A stretch of DNA of 64,000 bases from Vespula vulgaris. Taxonomy: Eukaryota; Arthropoda; Insecta; Hymenoptera; Vespidae. A model generated the notes under the pieces. The model did no database searches. It worked only from the letters and a program-made list of their open reading frames with translations, and was not told the origin of the DNA. Of this stretch, positions 1 to 14,110 are shown in pieces (the stretch's first letter is position 1; each line of letters opens with the position of its first letter). Both the position numbers and the translations under genes were made by a program. The DNA lies in contig NC_066589.1 in assembly GCF_905475345.1 (NCBI RefSeq), positions 9,086,501-9,150,500 on the forward strand. Direction: 5' to 3'.

Positions 1-971
1 TGAGACTCGATCTGGAAATATGTAATAGAGGAAGTATAGCGGATGTCGTTGCCCGAAAACTGTAGTAGCGTCCGTGGTGAGAAGATATAATTCTCTTCTG
101 GTTATCCATTGTGGTTTCTTCGACGTGTTCGAGTTAGTTCAATGCAGATGTTGAATATTTTTACCAACCATTTTTTTTCTTTTTTGATTTAAGTGTTAAA
201 CGTAAGAACTAATATATATTTTCAAATTGCGAAGAAGAGATTAATTGCAACATAAACGTATGGTATACGGCTGAGAAAATTACATCACGAGGAAGGCAGC
301 AGGTTGTTTGGCTAGTTCTTTTAAGCATCACTTGTCATATACAAAAAAATTTATTATTTGATCAGGAACGATAATAATTCTAACGATTAACAAAGTTACT
401 TTATACGAAAGTTTATAATCTAACCTTTACTATGTCATATTTCGTCTAACGAAATGAAGTAAAGTTGAAAGTTTTTCGTTTAAGATATAATATCAGAAAA
501 ACGCGCGTTAGTGTGCATTGACATGATTATTTCATAGGTTCTTTTACATTTATCATATATTTTTTACCTTATTCTATTTTTATTACACATTGCACAAATA
601 TATTCTGTATTATTTAGATGTTATCCTTATTGAGATATTTTTTAATTATTTAAATTTTATTGTTGCATAGTATAATAGTAATAAATAAATATATATTATT
701 GCAAAGAATATATTTCATAATAGCAGTTTTTCTATGCATGTATATAATGAATATTATATAAATAAAATCTATTCCTTTAAAATGTGCATCTTTTTCAGTA
801 TTGTAATAGGTTTAATTGGTTTAATTTCAGAGTTAATTGAAGATATGGATTCGTTGACATGTACATTTTAAACAGCTGCTTTTAAACATGTTCATCTCTT
901 ATCTTATTTATAAATCATCCTATTAGGATATTTAATATCATTGTAATCAGCTGTATATAAATATTTTTACA
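1..971 (+). other. Upstream region and possible 5'UTR exons of WDR33
   Basis: No protein gene is visible. The first 76 bases are relatively GC-rich and end at a good splice donor (CGTG|GTGAGAAG, GT at 77-78). A pyrimidine-rich tract ending in TTTCAG lies at about 824-830, so a non-coding first exon spliced to a UTR exon that runs into the ATG at 972 is plausible. The rest is AT-rich intron-like DNA. The splice motifs are seen; their use is inferred. Confidence 0.35.
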
Positions 972-3049
972 ATGTCAACCAATACTCAATTCTCAAATCT
1001 TTCTCCGGCCATAAGTCTGCCTAACATGTCAGTACCACCACCATCTGCGCCAAATTTATCTGCTCCACCTCCAAATCTAACTACTATAAATACTTCTGGA
1101 AGTTATCAACATCGTTATACAAATCATAGAGATGGAAATCGTGGTTTCTTTAAACCATTCAGACCATATCATGCCCCCAAAGTTGTGGCTGGTGGTCAAG
1201 ATACTTTACAAGATGAATTTGATGGAAAAAGACTTAGAAAATCTGTTATGCGAAAGACTGTTGATTATAATTCTGCTATTATTAAAAGTTTGGAGGTAAT
1301 TTGGAATGAGCATAATAAAATATAATAGTAATAGGCGATATATAAAATCAATCTATACATAGAGTTGATAAATTGTTGCAAATATTATATACGTATATTT
1401 TTTATACACAGAACCGTGTATGGCAAAGAGATTATAGAGATAGACGTGCTCTTCAACCAGATGTCATATATTATCCTGATCTTCTTCCACCTCCAAGTTA
1501 TGTTGATAATCCAATTAATGCAGTCACTACAAGATTTGTAAAGACTGCAACAAATAAAATGCGTTGTCCAATATTTTGTATGGCATGGACCCCAGAAGGT
1601 AGACGTTTAGTCACTGGTGCATCGAGTGGTGAATTTACCTTGTGGAATGGTCTTACATTTAATTTTGAAACTATTCTTCAGGTATGCTATAAGTAATGAA
1701 ATCAAAGTTTTTCCCATTTAATGAATTACATATAAGATATGCAAAATACTTCATTAGATATTTGAAACTTTTACTTGATTCCTGAGAATTGAAAATGTTA
1801 TGAATTTATCAAGTTGTGCTAATTTGCAGAATTAAGAAAATTGTTTGTTTATATCATGGTGACCTGTGTATCTTATATGCACGTTTGAATTATACATTTA
1901 TATCATATTCTTTTACATGTTTGTTCAGGCACACGACAGTCCTGTAAGAACAATGGTTTGGTCACATAACGAGAGCTGGATGGTGACAGGAGATCATGCA
2001 GGTTATGTCAAATATTGGCAGAGCAACATGAACAATGTCAAGATGTTTCAAGCACACAAAGAAGCAATTAGAGGACTCAGGTATAGCATCCACCTCATTA
2101 GTCCTTATGTCTCTTGCGCCACTGTTATCAATTCATTCATCTTTGCAGTAGGTAGGATATTGACTGTGATTATTATTCTCTTCTCTTTCTTGTTTTATAT
2201 TATTTATAGAAAAATAATAATAATTATATGGGTACATAGGTGATTTCATAAAATGTTTCAATGGGAAATGTTGAAAATATATCATTGAGGATTATTTGTT
2301 ACAGAACAATATTTTAATTGAAATATGGTCATTTCAATGCAGAGTTAATTAACCAACATTTTTGCCTTCATATTAGAACAAATATAATAAAAGAAAACAA
2401 GTCAATCAGTTATTAGATTTATTTGAATAAATTGTTTCCTTATGAAAGTTAATTTGCAATATAAGTAAATATGGGATGTGTGCTATAGTATTCTTTATTA
2501 TCTTGATTTCATTACCCTTCAATTGTAACTTTTGTGAGCATAATGTAATTAGTAAATACTGTCAACTTTGTTTACAAAAAATACATTTGTTTGTTGACTA
2601 TTTATATTATTAGGATGTTAGGGTCATCTTTCTTTTTTTTTTTAACATTTGATAAAATCTTCGGTGTTTAATATTATCAATTAGATGTGGTGCAGGTATG
2701 ACATACAGTCACAGCATATTAGTTCTTCACATTTTTCTATTTAAGGAGTTATATGGTTAGGTTATTATTGGGCAAAGATGTATATTTTACATTTATAAAT
2801 AAAAAGAAAAACAAATATATATACCATAGTACCTAGCTGAGATTCCCATTGAATAATAATAAAAATAAAGATCCTCTGTCCTTTACATCATCCAAGTTGC
2901 GATAAAATTGAACAAAGATATTGCAGTAATGCATGGTTCTGTTAATAAAGTACCTTTTCTTTCATTTATGTCACTTGTGCCCTTTTGCAAAGGTGTGTGT
3001 GTGTGTATAATTGCATTAGTGTGTATGTATGAAGTAGGGAGAGGGAGAG

Positions 3050-3080
<31 letters not shown>

Positions 3081-6000
3081 GGGAGTAACAGAGAGATATA
3101 ATGCAATTGATGTACATATCAGATATTTTTTTTGTACAATAAATGTTAAATTTTAAACAGAATATCAATTTGAATACATCACCTGGCAGTCATGTGGCAT
3201 AAGAGTAGAATTTTCTTTTTACAGGATTAGAACGATTCACCACTTTAAAAGTGGTAGATCTTGCTTGAATGCCAGATATGACTGTTGGAGATGGTTTTTT
3301 GTTTATTTACAATATTTATACATAAACATTCCATTTATCAATGATGTCTGTCTGTTCCTTAAAGTGCGTTTGTAGTAGAAATGCAAATTTTACACAACTT
3401 TAAGCAACTGCTATATCTATAACACGAAAACTAAACCAAAAATATATTTTGTTTAGATAGTTAGGAAGTACATTCTTGCCCATATTGTTGGAAACTTTTT
3501 CTGTGTAAATTTACTAATGCAAATTCACAGCCAAATAAAAATATCAAAGAAATTAATTATTGTAGTATATGGAAATTTTATATATACATATATCTTTGAT
3601 CAGACTATAGACAGATTAGATTAAATTACTCCAAGTTATAAATTATTTGCAAAGATGTTTCATATAAAAGAGTAAATCTTTTTAATACAATTTTCATGTG
3701 CATGTGTAGATATATAATCATTGATGTTTTTTCTACAGTGAAAACAATAAACATTAGTTCATAGTATTTATTTTATTTATTTTATATATGAAAAGAGTAT
3801 GCATGTCAAATATAATTCAAATATAATTCAATTAATAATAAGTTTTATTAGTTTTTATATTAGTTTTGGTGGCAGTAAATGAAAGTCTAGGATATTTTTC
3901 TGAAATTTTGTTATTTCTCCTGATTTTTTTAAATATTCATAAATAAACAGTAAATATTAAATTTCATTAAAAAAATTATTCATTATTGATAATTACTGCA
4001 TTAGCTTTTAAGAGGATATTGATATTTATTTAAATTATTACAGCTAGTATAATTATACAGATTTAGTTCTACAATGATATATATTAAAGGAAAATATTCA
4101 ATATATAATTTGTTATTTAAGAAATAAAACAATCATTATTTTATATGTTTAATAGTTTATTGTCCATTTGTAATTCTTGTGTTTGGGTGGGTAGTTTCAG
4201 TCCAACGGATCATAAACTGGCAACCTGTAGTGATGATGGTACTGTCAGGATTTGGGACTTCCTACGCTGTCATGAAGAACGAATTCTTAGGGGTATAGTT
4301 TATATATATATATATGTGTTTAATATAAGATTTTAAAAAATTATTTTTGTATATAAGTTATATATACGTAACTATACATATTTTATTATATATAAAATAT
4401 ATATATATAAAATTTCATATAGAAGTGATATTATTTTCGTTTGAAATTACAAATATATTTTTTTGTTATTTTATATATGATGTTAATGTAATGAAAATCA
4501 TTATATTTTTTGTTCAGTAAAAATGTTGTAATTAATACTTTGAAGTCAACCTTTTTTTTTTATTACAGTAGTAATTCATAATATTTTTGCCTGTAGGTCA
4601 TGGTGCAGATGTTAAATGTGTACATTGGCACCCTCAAAAAAGTCTAGTCATCTCAGGAAGCAAAGATAATCAGCAACCTGTGAAGCTTTGGGATCCAAAG
4701 AGTGGACAATCACTTGCCACCCTGCATGCACATAAATCAACTGTAATGGATATCAAGTGGAATGAGAATGGTAATTGGCTAGTGACTGCATCGCGAGATC
4801 ATTTGCTTAAATTATTTGATCTCAGAAACCTCAATCAAGAAGTCCAAACTTTTCGTGGTCATAAAAAAGAGGCATCTAGTGTTGCATGGCATCCAAGTCA
4901 TGAGGGACTTTTTTGTAGTGGCGGTAGTGATGGTGCAATACTCTTTTGGCATGTCGGGTATATAAAAATATTTACAATTACTTATTTTTCGATATATTTA
5001 TTATATTTTTTCTAATACATGTCATTTTTTTTATTGTACATTAGAGCTGATAAAGAGGTTGGTGCAATAGAACAAGCTCACGATAGCATAGTATGGACAT
5101 TAGCATGGCATCCTTTGGGACATATTCTATGTTCTGGTAGTAATGATCATACTTCTAAGTTTTGGACACGTAATCGACCTGGTGATCTCATGAGAGACAA
5201 ATATAATCTTAATACATTACCTGCAGGAACAGCAGGAGTTGATGATCATGAAATAGGTAAGGTCATAATTAGTATGATAAATGTATTGATTTGTAGCCAT
5301 TGATCTTACAGCTTCAAAAGAATAAAACAAAGAAATAAACGAACAAATGTTAATTGTTTCTTAAGCTAATTCTTTCATAATTTTTCTATTATTTTTTACA
5401 GCTGATGAAGCAGCAGTAATCCCTGGTATGGGACCAGAAGATAGAATTAATGCAGATGGTGAGCTAGAAGATAAAAGTGGAGAAATACCTGGATTGGATT
5501 TGGATCATGCAGTCGATGAAGGAAAGAAATTTACTAATAAAAAAGTTCCATACAGTAAGCCAATACCTAGAAATTTCCAGGCTCAGTGGAATGAAATGGA
5601 AGCAGAAGATATAGAACAAGTAGAAGCATTAAATGCTTTTGTAAATCAATTAATTGAAACGACACCAGGAGCTATACCCTTGAGCGAACTTACTCCTACT
5701 GCTATCATATTATACGGAAAAATGATACCTGTTGAACGTAAGAATATATTATCTCATATGAATTTTCTTGAATCTATTGAATTTACATCATTTTAAATAT
5801 ATTTCTAAGATATTAATATTTAAATATAATTTACAGCTGGTTCAAAATTAGCAGAGGCAATTGGTAAAGGAAATGATGCCATAAATAAACTAGTATTTTC
5901 TGGGGAAATAGAAGAATTAAGAGACGTCGTGGGTCCATTAAATAGCGTCGATGAAACAGAAGATTATTTACAGGATGAAGGAGAAATAGATTATTCTAAA

Positions 6001-7248
6001 GTTCCGGATATTGACCTTCCTCCACCATTACCTAGTTCTAAATTTGCACAAAATCCAGAACTGCTTAAAACTTTAAATCGTGGTGGAAAAAGAAAGTTCG
6101 ATCAATTAATTGGTTGGAGTGATGGAGGAGCTAGTGATCGAACTTCAAAAATTCATCAACCAGTATTTGGTGGTGTTATCACAGAAGATATACAATCAAG
6201 TGATGGGGATACCAGATACAGTGCCAGTAAATCCAATGATAATAGTTCCTTCCAAGGTCAGGATGAGGATTTAAGAAGGCTTGCACACGGAGATTCGAGA
6301 AGTATGCAACGAGGTGACGAAGACTTAAGATATAACACATCTAGTGGGCCTGGTAGACCAGGATCGCGATCAGAATATGATTTAAGAAATAATTATGGAG
6401 ACAAAGATTTTAGAAGTATGAATTCTCAAGGATTTCTCTTGAAAAAATCTTCCGAAAATGATTTGTACGATGATAAGGAACGAGATGGATCTCGATGGGA
6501 CGATGAAAAAATTATGAGTAGTAGTTCTAGGAAGGATAGTGGTTTTTCGAACAGTAATTTTGATAAACGGGATAATATGCAATTAAACATTGGACCTGGA
6601 ATGGGTAGTAATATGTCTCACATAGGAAATAATATGTCCCATCTACCAAATCATCATAATATGCAAAATATTAATCCTAATATGCCACTACCAATTCCAA
6701 ATCTCGTCCAACATCCAAATATGCCTCAGCATCCTATGCAAAATAAATTGCCTCATGGAAATGTTCAAGGAATGGATGGTCCAATGCCACATATGATGCA
6801 TCATCCTGGTATGCATCCTGCTTTTGGCCCGAATGGACCACCTCCACCAGGAGGTTTTGGTCCCAATTTTAGACCTCCTAATGGCAATTTCGGTCCAAAT
6901 CAACATTTCAGGCCAAATCCTATGCCACCGTTTGGGCCAAATCAAGGCCCACCTTTCAACAGCAATTTTCAAGGAACACCTAATTTCCGAGTACCCAATT
7001 CTGGACCACCTAATTTTGATCGTCCTGGTTTCGGTCCTAATTTTCGAGGTCAAAATGTCGGTAGCCAAAATGCACCAAATCATTTTAATTCCAATTTTGG
7101 TAACTTCGGTTGTAACAAAAATGGACCTAATCGTGGAATAAATCGTGGACCTAACGACAATAATATGGGAAGAAACGGATATAATAATCGTGGCAGGGTT
7201 CGTGATAGTGATCAGTCAAGAGGTACGAGAGGAAGAGACAATTATTGA
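972..7248 (+). CDS. WDR33: WDR33 homolog, pre-mRNA 3'-end processing WD40 protein
   Basis: Eight coding exons: 972-1295, 1412-1681, 1929-2080, 4195-4292, 4597-4957, 5045-5256, 5402-5737 and 5837-7248. Joined, they make 1054 residues with intact phase at every junction. WDR33 (yeast Pfs2 family) is the CPSF subunit that, with CPSF30, recognises the AAUAAA polyadenylation signal in the nucleus. The start is the first in-frame ATG, before a Pro/Ser-rich leader. The family's near-invariant run before the propeller (RDYRDRRALQPD, then NPINAVTTRFV) is at residues about 114-155. Seven WD40 blades follow to about residue 450, with signatures such as TGASSGEFTLWNG, CSDDGTVRIWDFLRCHEERI and SGSNDHTSKFWTRNRPGD. 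An acidic linker (about 475-640) leads to a Met/His/Asn-Pro-Gly-rich tail ending in RG motifs. Human WDR33 is longer (1336 residues) because of a collagen-like tail; here that part is Asn/Pro-rich instead. The largest intron is 2081-4194. Confidence 0.95.
2993..3085. repeat. GT and GA microsatellites in WDR33 intron 3
   Basis: A short (GT)n run at 2993-3007 is followed by a GA-rich tract at 3037-3085. Simple-sequence DNA inside the 2.1-kb intron. No other function is visible. Confidence 0.85.
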
Positions 7249-8640
7249 AACAGTTATAATATAAACAAGGTGTTTACACTGTCCGATTATATCAATGAAT
7301 TACATTCTTCCCATGCAAACTAACGAAATCGTACTGGTTGCATCGGTATTATTCAACATTATAATTTTGCCTAAATGGTGATGCATCATAAGCAGTGCCG
7401 TGTAATATACTAATTCATGTTGGTTGCATTATAATGCCTTACAGAAATAATTGAAGCATTCATTGCTCATTTACAATTATGACTTGCATCAGTGAGGAGT
7501 GCATTCGTCTTTATAAATAAACTTTTTTTCCATAATTCATAAATTCGAATAACTGCAGAATTAAAACTGTTGATTCAGTGATTTATGGAAAAATGAAAAT
7601 TATCTTAAGGGTGGATAAACTTATGTACAGGATATCCGCATTAACAGCATAATATATGTTCACCTGATCTAAATATTCACTGATGTATGAAGAATACAAA
7701 TTTATATATATATGTAAATATATATATATATATATATAACATTACGTAGTTGATATCAACAATAATATTACGGTAAAAATGACGTTTACAGCGTTGGTAT
7801 GAAAAAATTTTGGTTCTATATGAATAATTACCGAAATCATGAAAATAACAATGATATGTTGCCTGTAAATGATTTATAATCAGCGAATGTGTGAGACAAA
7901 CCAATTTACTTATTCATTATTAATAAAATGGAGTAAGGCATAAGAACTTTTCTTTGAAACATTGTTCCCATACTCATTTGTGTAAGTAATGAAATGAGGA
8001 GATCTCAAACTTGATGATAAAAAAAAGTTCAATAATGGATATAATAATATTTAGCAAAAATATATAATAATATGCATTTACTTTTTTAAATCTGTTAAAA
8101 GCACTGCAATCTAATAAATAATAACCAGACAAATTTAAAAAATAACACTTTTGTGTACTTTATTACAGAGAAAAAAAAATACGACTTGCAAACTCGTAAT
8201 TAAATTATTTGCACATTTCACAAATAAATGATGCATTAAGAGCTATCGAAGCGATAAACTTATAATAAAAATCTGAAACTACAACCTTTCAAAAATAATT
8301 GTAATTTTATACAGTAATTCCTGTACATTCAAAAAGATTTTTCCAAAGTATTTCAGGCATTATTGTATAAAATTCTTGTATTTTATTATCATCATCATCA
8401 TCATTATTATCATGATCATGATTATTATTATTAGAATTATCTTAACCGTAATATATAGTCTACAATTATATGAATCATAGAATTTCTAATTCCAATCAGC
8501 AAAAATAGAAGTTTCTTAACAAATTTTCAGTTTATACTAAGATTTAATATATTTCTTAATTTGTTCATCATTTTTTGCTTGAAGCTTGTGTGATTTCAAC
8601 GACATAAGTACTTCAATGTTTCGTAGGAATTAGAATGAAA
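7249..8640. other. WDR33 3'UTR and AT-rich intergenic DNA
   Basis: No reading frame of note. AATAAA hexamers occur at about 7515 and 7922 and could end the WDR33 transcript. An (AT)n tract lies near 7720, and an ATC/ATT-rich simple repeat at about 8386-8432. The structured repeat array starts immediately after. Confidence 0.6.
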
Positions 8641-8664
8641 ACATTTTGGAAAAATTTTCAAATA

Positions 8665-9634
8665 TGCAGCCATTCGCTCGGTAGTACTTGCATTTCATAA
8701 GATTTCGATACATAGCAAGTACTATCGACCCAGGTCTCACCGCGTGGAGGTTGCTGCATCTGGAGACCCACGAGCTAACGGGGACTCTACTCTAAAATTC
8801 GCGTGACCGGCGTGATCAAATAATCGACGTTCTATAAAACGAAGTCCCCGGTAGGACTTTTAATCGCGCCCGAACACTCCCGTGAGTGTTAGAATAACGG
8901 TGACTCTACTCTAAATTCGCGTTCGCGACGTTCAACGTACCAACCGAGAATTCGGGCGGCTAACTGGAGGAGGGTCAGTCCACGCTTACGGATAGCAAAC
9001 CGTACTACTCGGCAGCACATAAACCGACACACGACCGGTCATTTATTCGTTTTAGCAATCAAACGAAGTCTATTACCGTAAGACTTTTAATCGCGCCCGA
9101 GAACACCACGCCTGTGCCCGCCGACACACGCGCAAATGTTCTTTCTATCTTACCCGTATTCGCGTCTAACAATCGAATATGAAACAAACCATTAGACGAT
9201 ATATCGGACCTACGCCGATATACCGAAATCCATGAAGAGGAGGAGAAGTAGAAGAGCAAGAGAAGAAAAGAAAACCGAAACATGCGCGCACGTGAAAACG
9301 ATAGAAATCAAAAGAAAAGAAAGAAACGATAACCGGAAGGTAACACATGCACGTGTGAGAACGATGAAATTGAAAAGAGAAGATGGACATAGAATGTAGA
9401 GTACCTGACCAAAACTAGAGTACGAAAATCGAGCTCGATTTTTCGATACTGAAAGGAGACCCGCACAGAAGCCCACGCCCATGAGCCCAACTCATGAGAC
9501 CCACCCGACAGAAACTATAATAATTAATCTGGCGTATTCATTTCCGAATATACAAAAGATACAAGAATCAATGTACTTCGACGTATGAACTTCGACGTTT
9601 ACATTGGAAAAGATTTTGGATAAGTTTTCAAATA
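8665..9634 (+). repeat. Array module 1
   Basis: Head stem arms are at 8678-8691 (TCGGTAGTACTTGC) and 8715-8728 (GCAAGTACTATCGA): 14 bp with one G-T wobble. The body has one AGTCC-CCGGT-AGGACT hairpin and an AACACTC-CC-GTGAGTGTT hairpin near 8874-8891. The later ACGACCGGTCAT palindrome is decayed. It ends in the GCCCACGCCCATGAGCCC segment near 9470-9510. Confidence 0.75.
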
Positions 9635-11550
9635 TGCAGCCATTCGCTCGGAAATACTTGCAAGCTACAAGATATCGATACATCACAAGTACTGCCGACC
9701 CAGGTCCCACCGCGTGGAGGTTGCTGCTTCTGGAGACCCGCGGACTAACGGTGACTCTACTCTTTACTACTTCTACTACTATCAAGAAAGCAAAGCAACG
9801 GGGCGACCTCCACTCCCGACGAATTCAAGCCTCCAAACGCTAAAATTGCAGCCCCATGCGTCTCCGCATTTGGGAACCGACTTACGCATAGCTCAACTAT
9901 CCAACATCGGAAGCTTCGATCACCACTTGAGCACGACCGGTCGTGCTTCCGCGACAAACGCCGGAACCCAGAATTGAATCCTACCGCACTCACGGATACT
10001 TACGCGAGTATTCCGGAAACACTCACGCGAGTATGTTGAGTACGTTGGAGCCAATTTTGGACTTAATCGCGCCCGAGAACACCAACGTCTATGCCAGCCG
10101 ACATAAGCGAGTGTCCTTCTATCTTGCCCGAACGGAAGAAAAGAAATCCTTCTACGCCTGAGGTAGAAAGATTCTTTAAACATCCGTATAAAAATCTAAG
10201 TCCCTCGATGGTCCTTGGGCGATGAAGCACTTGCGGCCCGTGGAAATACGCGGACTAACGGGGATTCTACTCTAAAATCCACGATCCGAGATGCCTTTCC
10301 GCTTCGGGAGCTTCGTGCTTCTCAGCAAACTGGAGATGTATAAAACCCCGCTTACAGATTGCTCCACCGTCCACACCGTCGGCTTCAGAAATCTCGAGAC
10401 ACGACCGGTCGTGTCTATCATTCGTTATTTCAAAGATCAAAACGAAGTCCTCGGTAGGACTAAATCTCGCGATCGCGAACACCCAAGCGTGTGCCGGCCG
10501 TCACACGCGTGAGTGTTTTCCCTATTATTCGCGTACGGAAGCAAGGAGACATACCCTTTCTGCTATATAATTCCTATATAATAGAGATTATATGCAAAGA
10601 GGTTCCTTTAACTTCCGCGTAAAGATCCCACGAAGATAGGCCCAGGAATCACCTAACTTGAAACAGAAAAGAATATATTATATATATAGTAAAATATGAG
10701 TAAAAATTAAAAAGATAATACAAATTAAATATAAAAGCAAAAATTAAAAAAATAACAAGAATTAAATATTAAAGCAAAAATTAAAAAGGTAATAAACATT
10801 AAATATAAGAGCAAAAATTAAATGCAATATTATATGCAAAAAGACATTTATATTCAAAAACTTCCCTGTAAAAATTTAATTTCACTATGCTCGATTCCTC
10901 GATGATCACTCGCTCGATGATCGCTACCTCAACGATCTAACCTGAAACAGGAACAGAAAAAAACTGAAACAGAAAAAGAGTAAAAAAAAAAAAGAGGAAA
11001 AAAGATAGAAAGAAGAAAAGAAAAGAAACGCAGTAGAGAAAAATAGAAAAAGATACGTGGAGTATTTGCGTAAGTGAACGTGAGAAAAATAAAATTCCGA
11101 ACGATTGAAGTGCATCTCGAAAATCATTTCACTCGAGGAAGATCAGAGTACCATTATTGAATTCGACCTTTCCTCAGTGAAAGAACAAAACCCGCCTAAG
11201 GCCCACACCCGAGGGCCCCACCCAAGGGTCCCACCCGGAACTAATGATTAATAAAGTTAATAAAAGTGATTCATATAGTAAATTAAAGTATATAATTAAT
11301 GTAATTATCAAAAGTATACAATTAATAAAAGTATAAAAGTAATAAAGGTGAATAAGGATAAATACAAATGATAGCTAACATAAGTATAGACGGGAAAGCT
11401 TTCTGTGCGTTCTGTTAGAAAATTAATCAAAAATTTTGTAATATTCAAATTTATTCATCTGTGGCAATATAACTAACAACTGAAAAAGTAATCAATTCAA
11501 CGTTTAATTGAACTTAGACAGACGAGAGATATTGTAAAACTATAGAAATA
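9635..11550 (+). repeat. Array module 2 (composite, longest)
   Basis: The head stem is imperfect (TCGGAAATACTTGC against ACAAGTACTGCCGA). It holds a short body up to about 10190, then a second body from about 10250 with a TATAAAA motif at 10340 and the 20-bp palindrome at 10397-10416. An A-rich tract (10660-11130) and a closing C-run segment (11190-11240) follow. It looks like two modules fused, the second without its own head. Confidence 0.7.
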
Positions 11551-12922
11551 TGCAGCCATCCGCCCGGTAATACTTGCGTTTTAGGATTATATGTATAATT
11601 TAGTTACAGACTTTAAATATAATTAAGACATGGATTTCGATATATCGCAAGTATTACCGACCCAGGTCCCACCGCGTGGAGGTTGCTGCACTTTGGGACC
11701 CACGGGCTAACGGGGACTCTACTCTAAAATCCGCGAACCGAGATGCCTTTCCGCTTCGGGAGCTTCGGGCTTCTCAGCAAACTGGAGATGTATAAAACCC
11801 CGCTTACAGATTGCTCCACTGTCCACACCGTCGGCTTCAGACATCTCGAGACACGACCGGTCGTGTCTATCATTCGTTATTTCAAAGATCAAAACGAAGT
11901 CCTCGGTAGGACTAAATCTCGCGATCGCGAACACCCACGCGCGTGCCGGCCGTCACGCACGTGAGTGTTTTCCCTATTATTCGCGTACGGAAGCAAGGAG
12001 ACATACCCTTCCTGCATATAATAAAGATTATATGCAGAGAGGTTCCTTTAACTTCCGTGTAAAAATCCCACGATGATAGGTCCAGCGATCACCTAACTGG
12101 AAACAGAAAAAGAGATAATTATATGCAAAAATAATATGCAATAATATATGGAAAAAGCTATTTATATATATAAATACATTTAAAATCAAAATACAATTAA
12201 ATAATAATATTAATAATTAATAAATAAATTAATGATTAAATAAAATAAAATAAAAAAAACAAATATACAATTAAAACTTCCCTGTAAAAATTAATTTCAC
12301 GATGATAGGTCCTTCCATGATCTAACCTGAAACAGAGAAAGAATATAAAAAGAAATGAATATATCAGCAAAAATTAAAAAGATAATAAAAATTAAATATA
12401 AAAGCTAAAATTATATGCAAAATAATATACAAAAACTTTCCTGTAATAATTTATTTTCACGATGATTGGTCTCTCGATGATCGGTCTCTCGATAGTCTAA
12501 CCTGAAACAGAAAAAAGTAAAAGAATAAGTGAAAAGAAAAAAGAAAAAAGAGAAGAGGAAAAGAAAAGAAAAGAAACACGGATCATGTCCGAGAGAAAGA
12601 TAGAACTCAGAACAATGGATAATTATCTCGAAGATCATTTCACTAGACAAAATTCAGAGTACCATAAATGAGTTTAATTTTATCCCTAGAAAGAGAACGA
12701 AACCCGCCTAAGGCCCACACCCGAGGGCCCCACCCAAGGGTCCCACCCGAGAGAAGCTAAAATAATTAATCTCGAATGATTGTTTCAACTATTACATAGC
12801 TATGCGTTTCAATGAATAGAAATGACTGTGAATTTATTGCTGAATGTATCGAAGATGTTAGAAATAATGTAAAATATAATTTGGAATTACATAGAAAAGA
12901 TTTTGAAAAATTCTTTGAAATG
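11551..12922 (+). repeat. Array module 3
   Basis: The head stem is perfect over 14 bp: CGGTAATACTTGCG pairs with CGCAAGTATTACCG. The body carries TATAAAA (about 11792), the 20-bp palindrome (11849-11868), an AGTCC/GGACT hairpin and a long near-perfect ACGCGCGTG stem. At 12012-12037 there is an 11-bp hairpin, CTGCATATAAT with loop AAAG. The C-run segment is at 12700-12755. Confidence 0.75.
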
Positions 12923-14110
12923 TGCAGTCATTTGCTCGGTAATACTTGTATCCCATAAAATTTCGATATATCTACAAGTATCACCGACCCAGGTCCCACC
13001 GCGTGGAGGTTGCTGCACTTTGGGACCCACGGGCTAACGGGGAATCTACTCTAAAATCCGCGAACCGAGATGCCTTTCCGCTTCGGGAGCTTCGGGCTTC
13101 TCAGCAAACTGGAGATGTATAAAACCCCGCTTACAGATTGCTCCACTGTCCACACCGTCGGCTTCAGACATCTCGAGACACGACCGGTCGTGTCTATCTT
13201 TCGATGTTTCAAAGAACAAAACGAAGTCCTCGGTAGGACTAAATCTCGCGTTCGCGAACACCCACGCGCGTGCCGGCCGTCACGCGCGTGAGTGTTTTCC
13301 CTATCTTTCGCGTACGGAAGCAAGGAGACATACCCTCCCTGCATATAACAAAAATTATATGCAGAAAGGTTCCATTAACTTCCGTGTAAAAATCCCACGA
13401 TGATTAGTCCCTCGATTACCTAACCTGAAACAGACAAAGAATAAAGGAAGAGAATAATATAAAAGCAAAAATTAAACAGGTAACATAAACTAAATATAAA
13501 AGCAAAAATTAGAAATAATAAAAATTAAATATAAAAGCAAAAATTAAACAGGTAACATAAATTAAATATAAAAGCAAAAATTAAAAAGATAACAAAAATT
13601 AAATATAAAAGCAAAAATTAAAAAGATTAGAAAAATTAAATATAAGAGTAAAAATTATATGCAAAAAGACATTTAATTCAAAAACTTTCCTGTAAAAATT
13701 TAATTTCATGATGATCGATCCCTGGATGATCCCTCGCTCGATGATCGCTCCCTCGATGATCTAACCTGAAAGAGAAAAAGAGTTACAAAATGATTAGAAA
13801 AAGATAAATAGAAAAGAGGAAAGGAAAAGAAGAAGAGAAGAAGTGAAAAAGAGTATTTTCATAAGTGTGAGTGAGAAAATTAGAATTCGGAGCGATTGAT
13901 ATGCATCTCGAAGATCGTTTCACTCGAGGAAAATCAGAGTACTAGAATTGAGTTTCACTTTTCCCTAGTGAAGGAACCAAACCCGCCTAAGGCCCACACC
14001 CGAGGGCCCCTCCCAAGGGTCCCACCCGAGAGAAGACAGAGTAATGAATCAACAATTTAATCGACAATTAAAAATAATCGTTTAAACTATAATATGCAGC
14101 CATTCGCCCG
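11654..14110 (+). repeat. Left copy of recent segmental duplication inside the array
   Basis: Modules 3-4, from just after the module 3 loop to the module 5 head, match 16611-19070 with only scattered substitutions and small indels (offset drifts from 4961 to 4958). This is the youngest event visible in the array. Confidence 0.85.
12923..14094 (+). repeat. Array module 4
   Basis: The head stem TCGGTAATACTTGTA pairs with TACAAGTATCACCGA except for one A-C mismatch. The loop-side end is TA/TA here where module 3 has CG/CG, so both partners changed. The 20-bp palindrome is at 13176-13195 and the CTGCATATAA hairpin at 13339-13364. AT-rich subrepeats of about 37 bp lie at 13450-13660, and the C-run segment at 13980-14030. 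Confidence 0.75.

Noticed and set aside
6382..7141. Other-frame ORFs across the last WDR33 exon, on both strands
   Set aside because: Shadows of the WDR33 low-complexity tail.
9059..9490. Phe/Ser-rich minus-strand frames in modules 1, 5 and 6
   Set aside because: Artefact of GA-rich DNA read on the other strand; no conserved start or domain.
10291..10512. Recurring 73-codon plus-strand frames (also at 11743, 13070, 16704, 18028) and 71-codon minus frames opposite them
   Set aside because: They exist because the module body is repeated. They lie across the palindromes and hairpins, both strands are open at once, there is no recognisable domain, and other modules break the frame.
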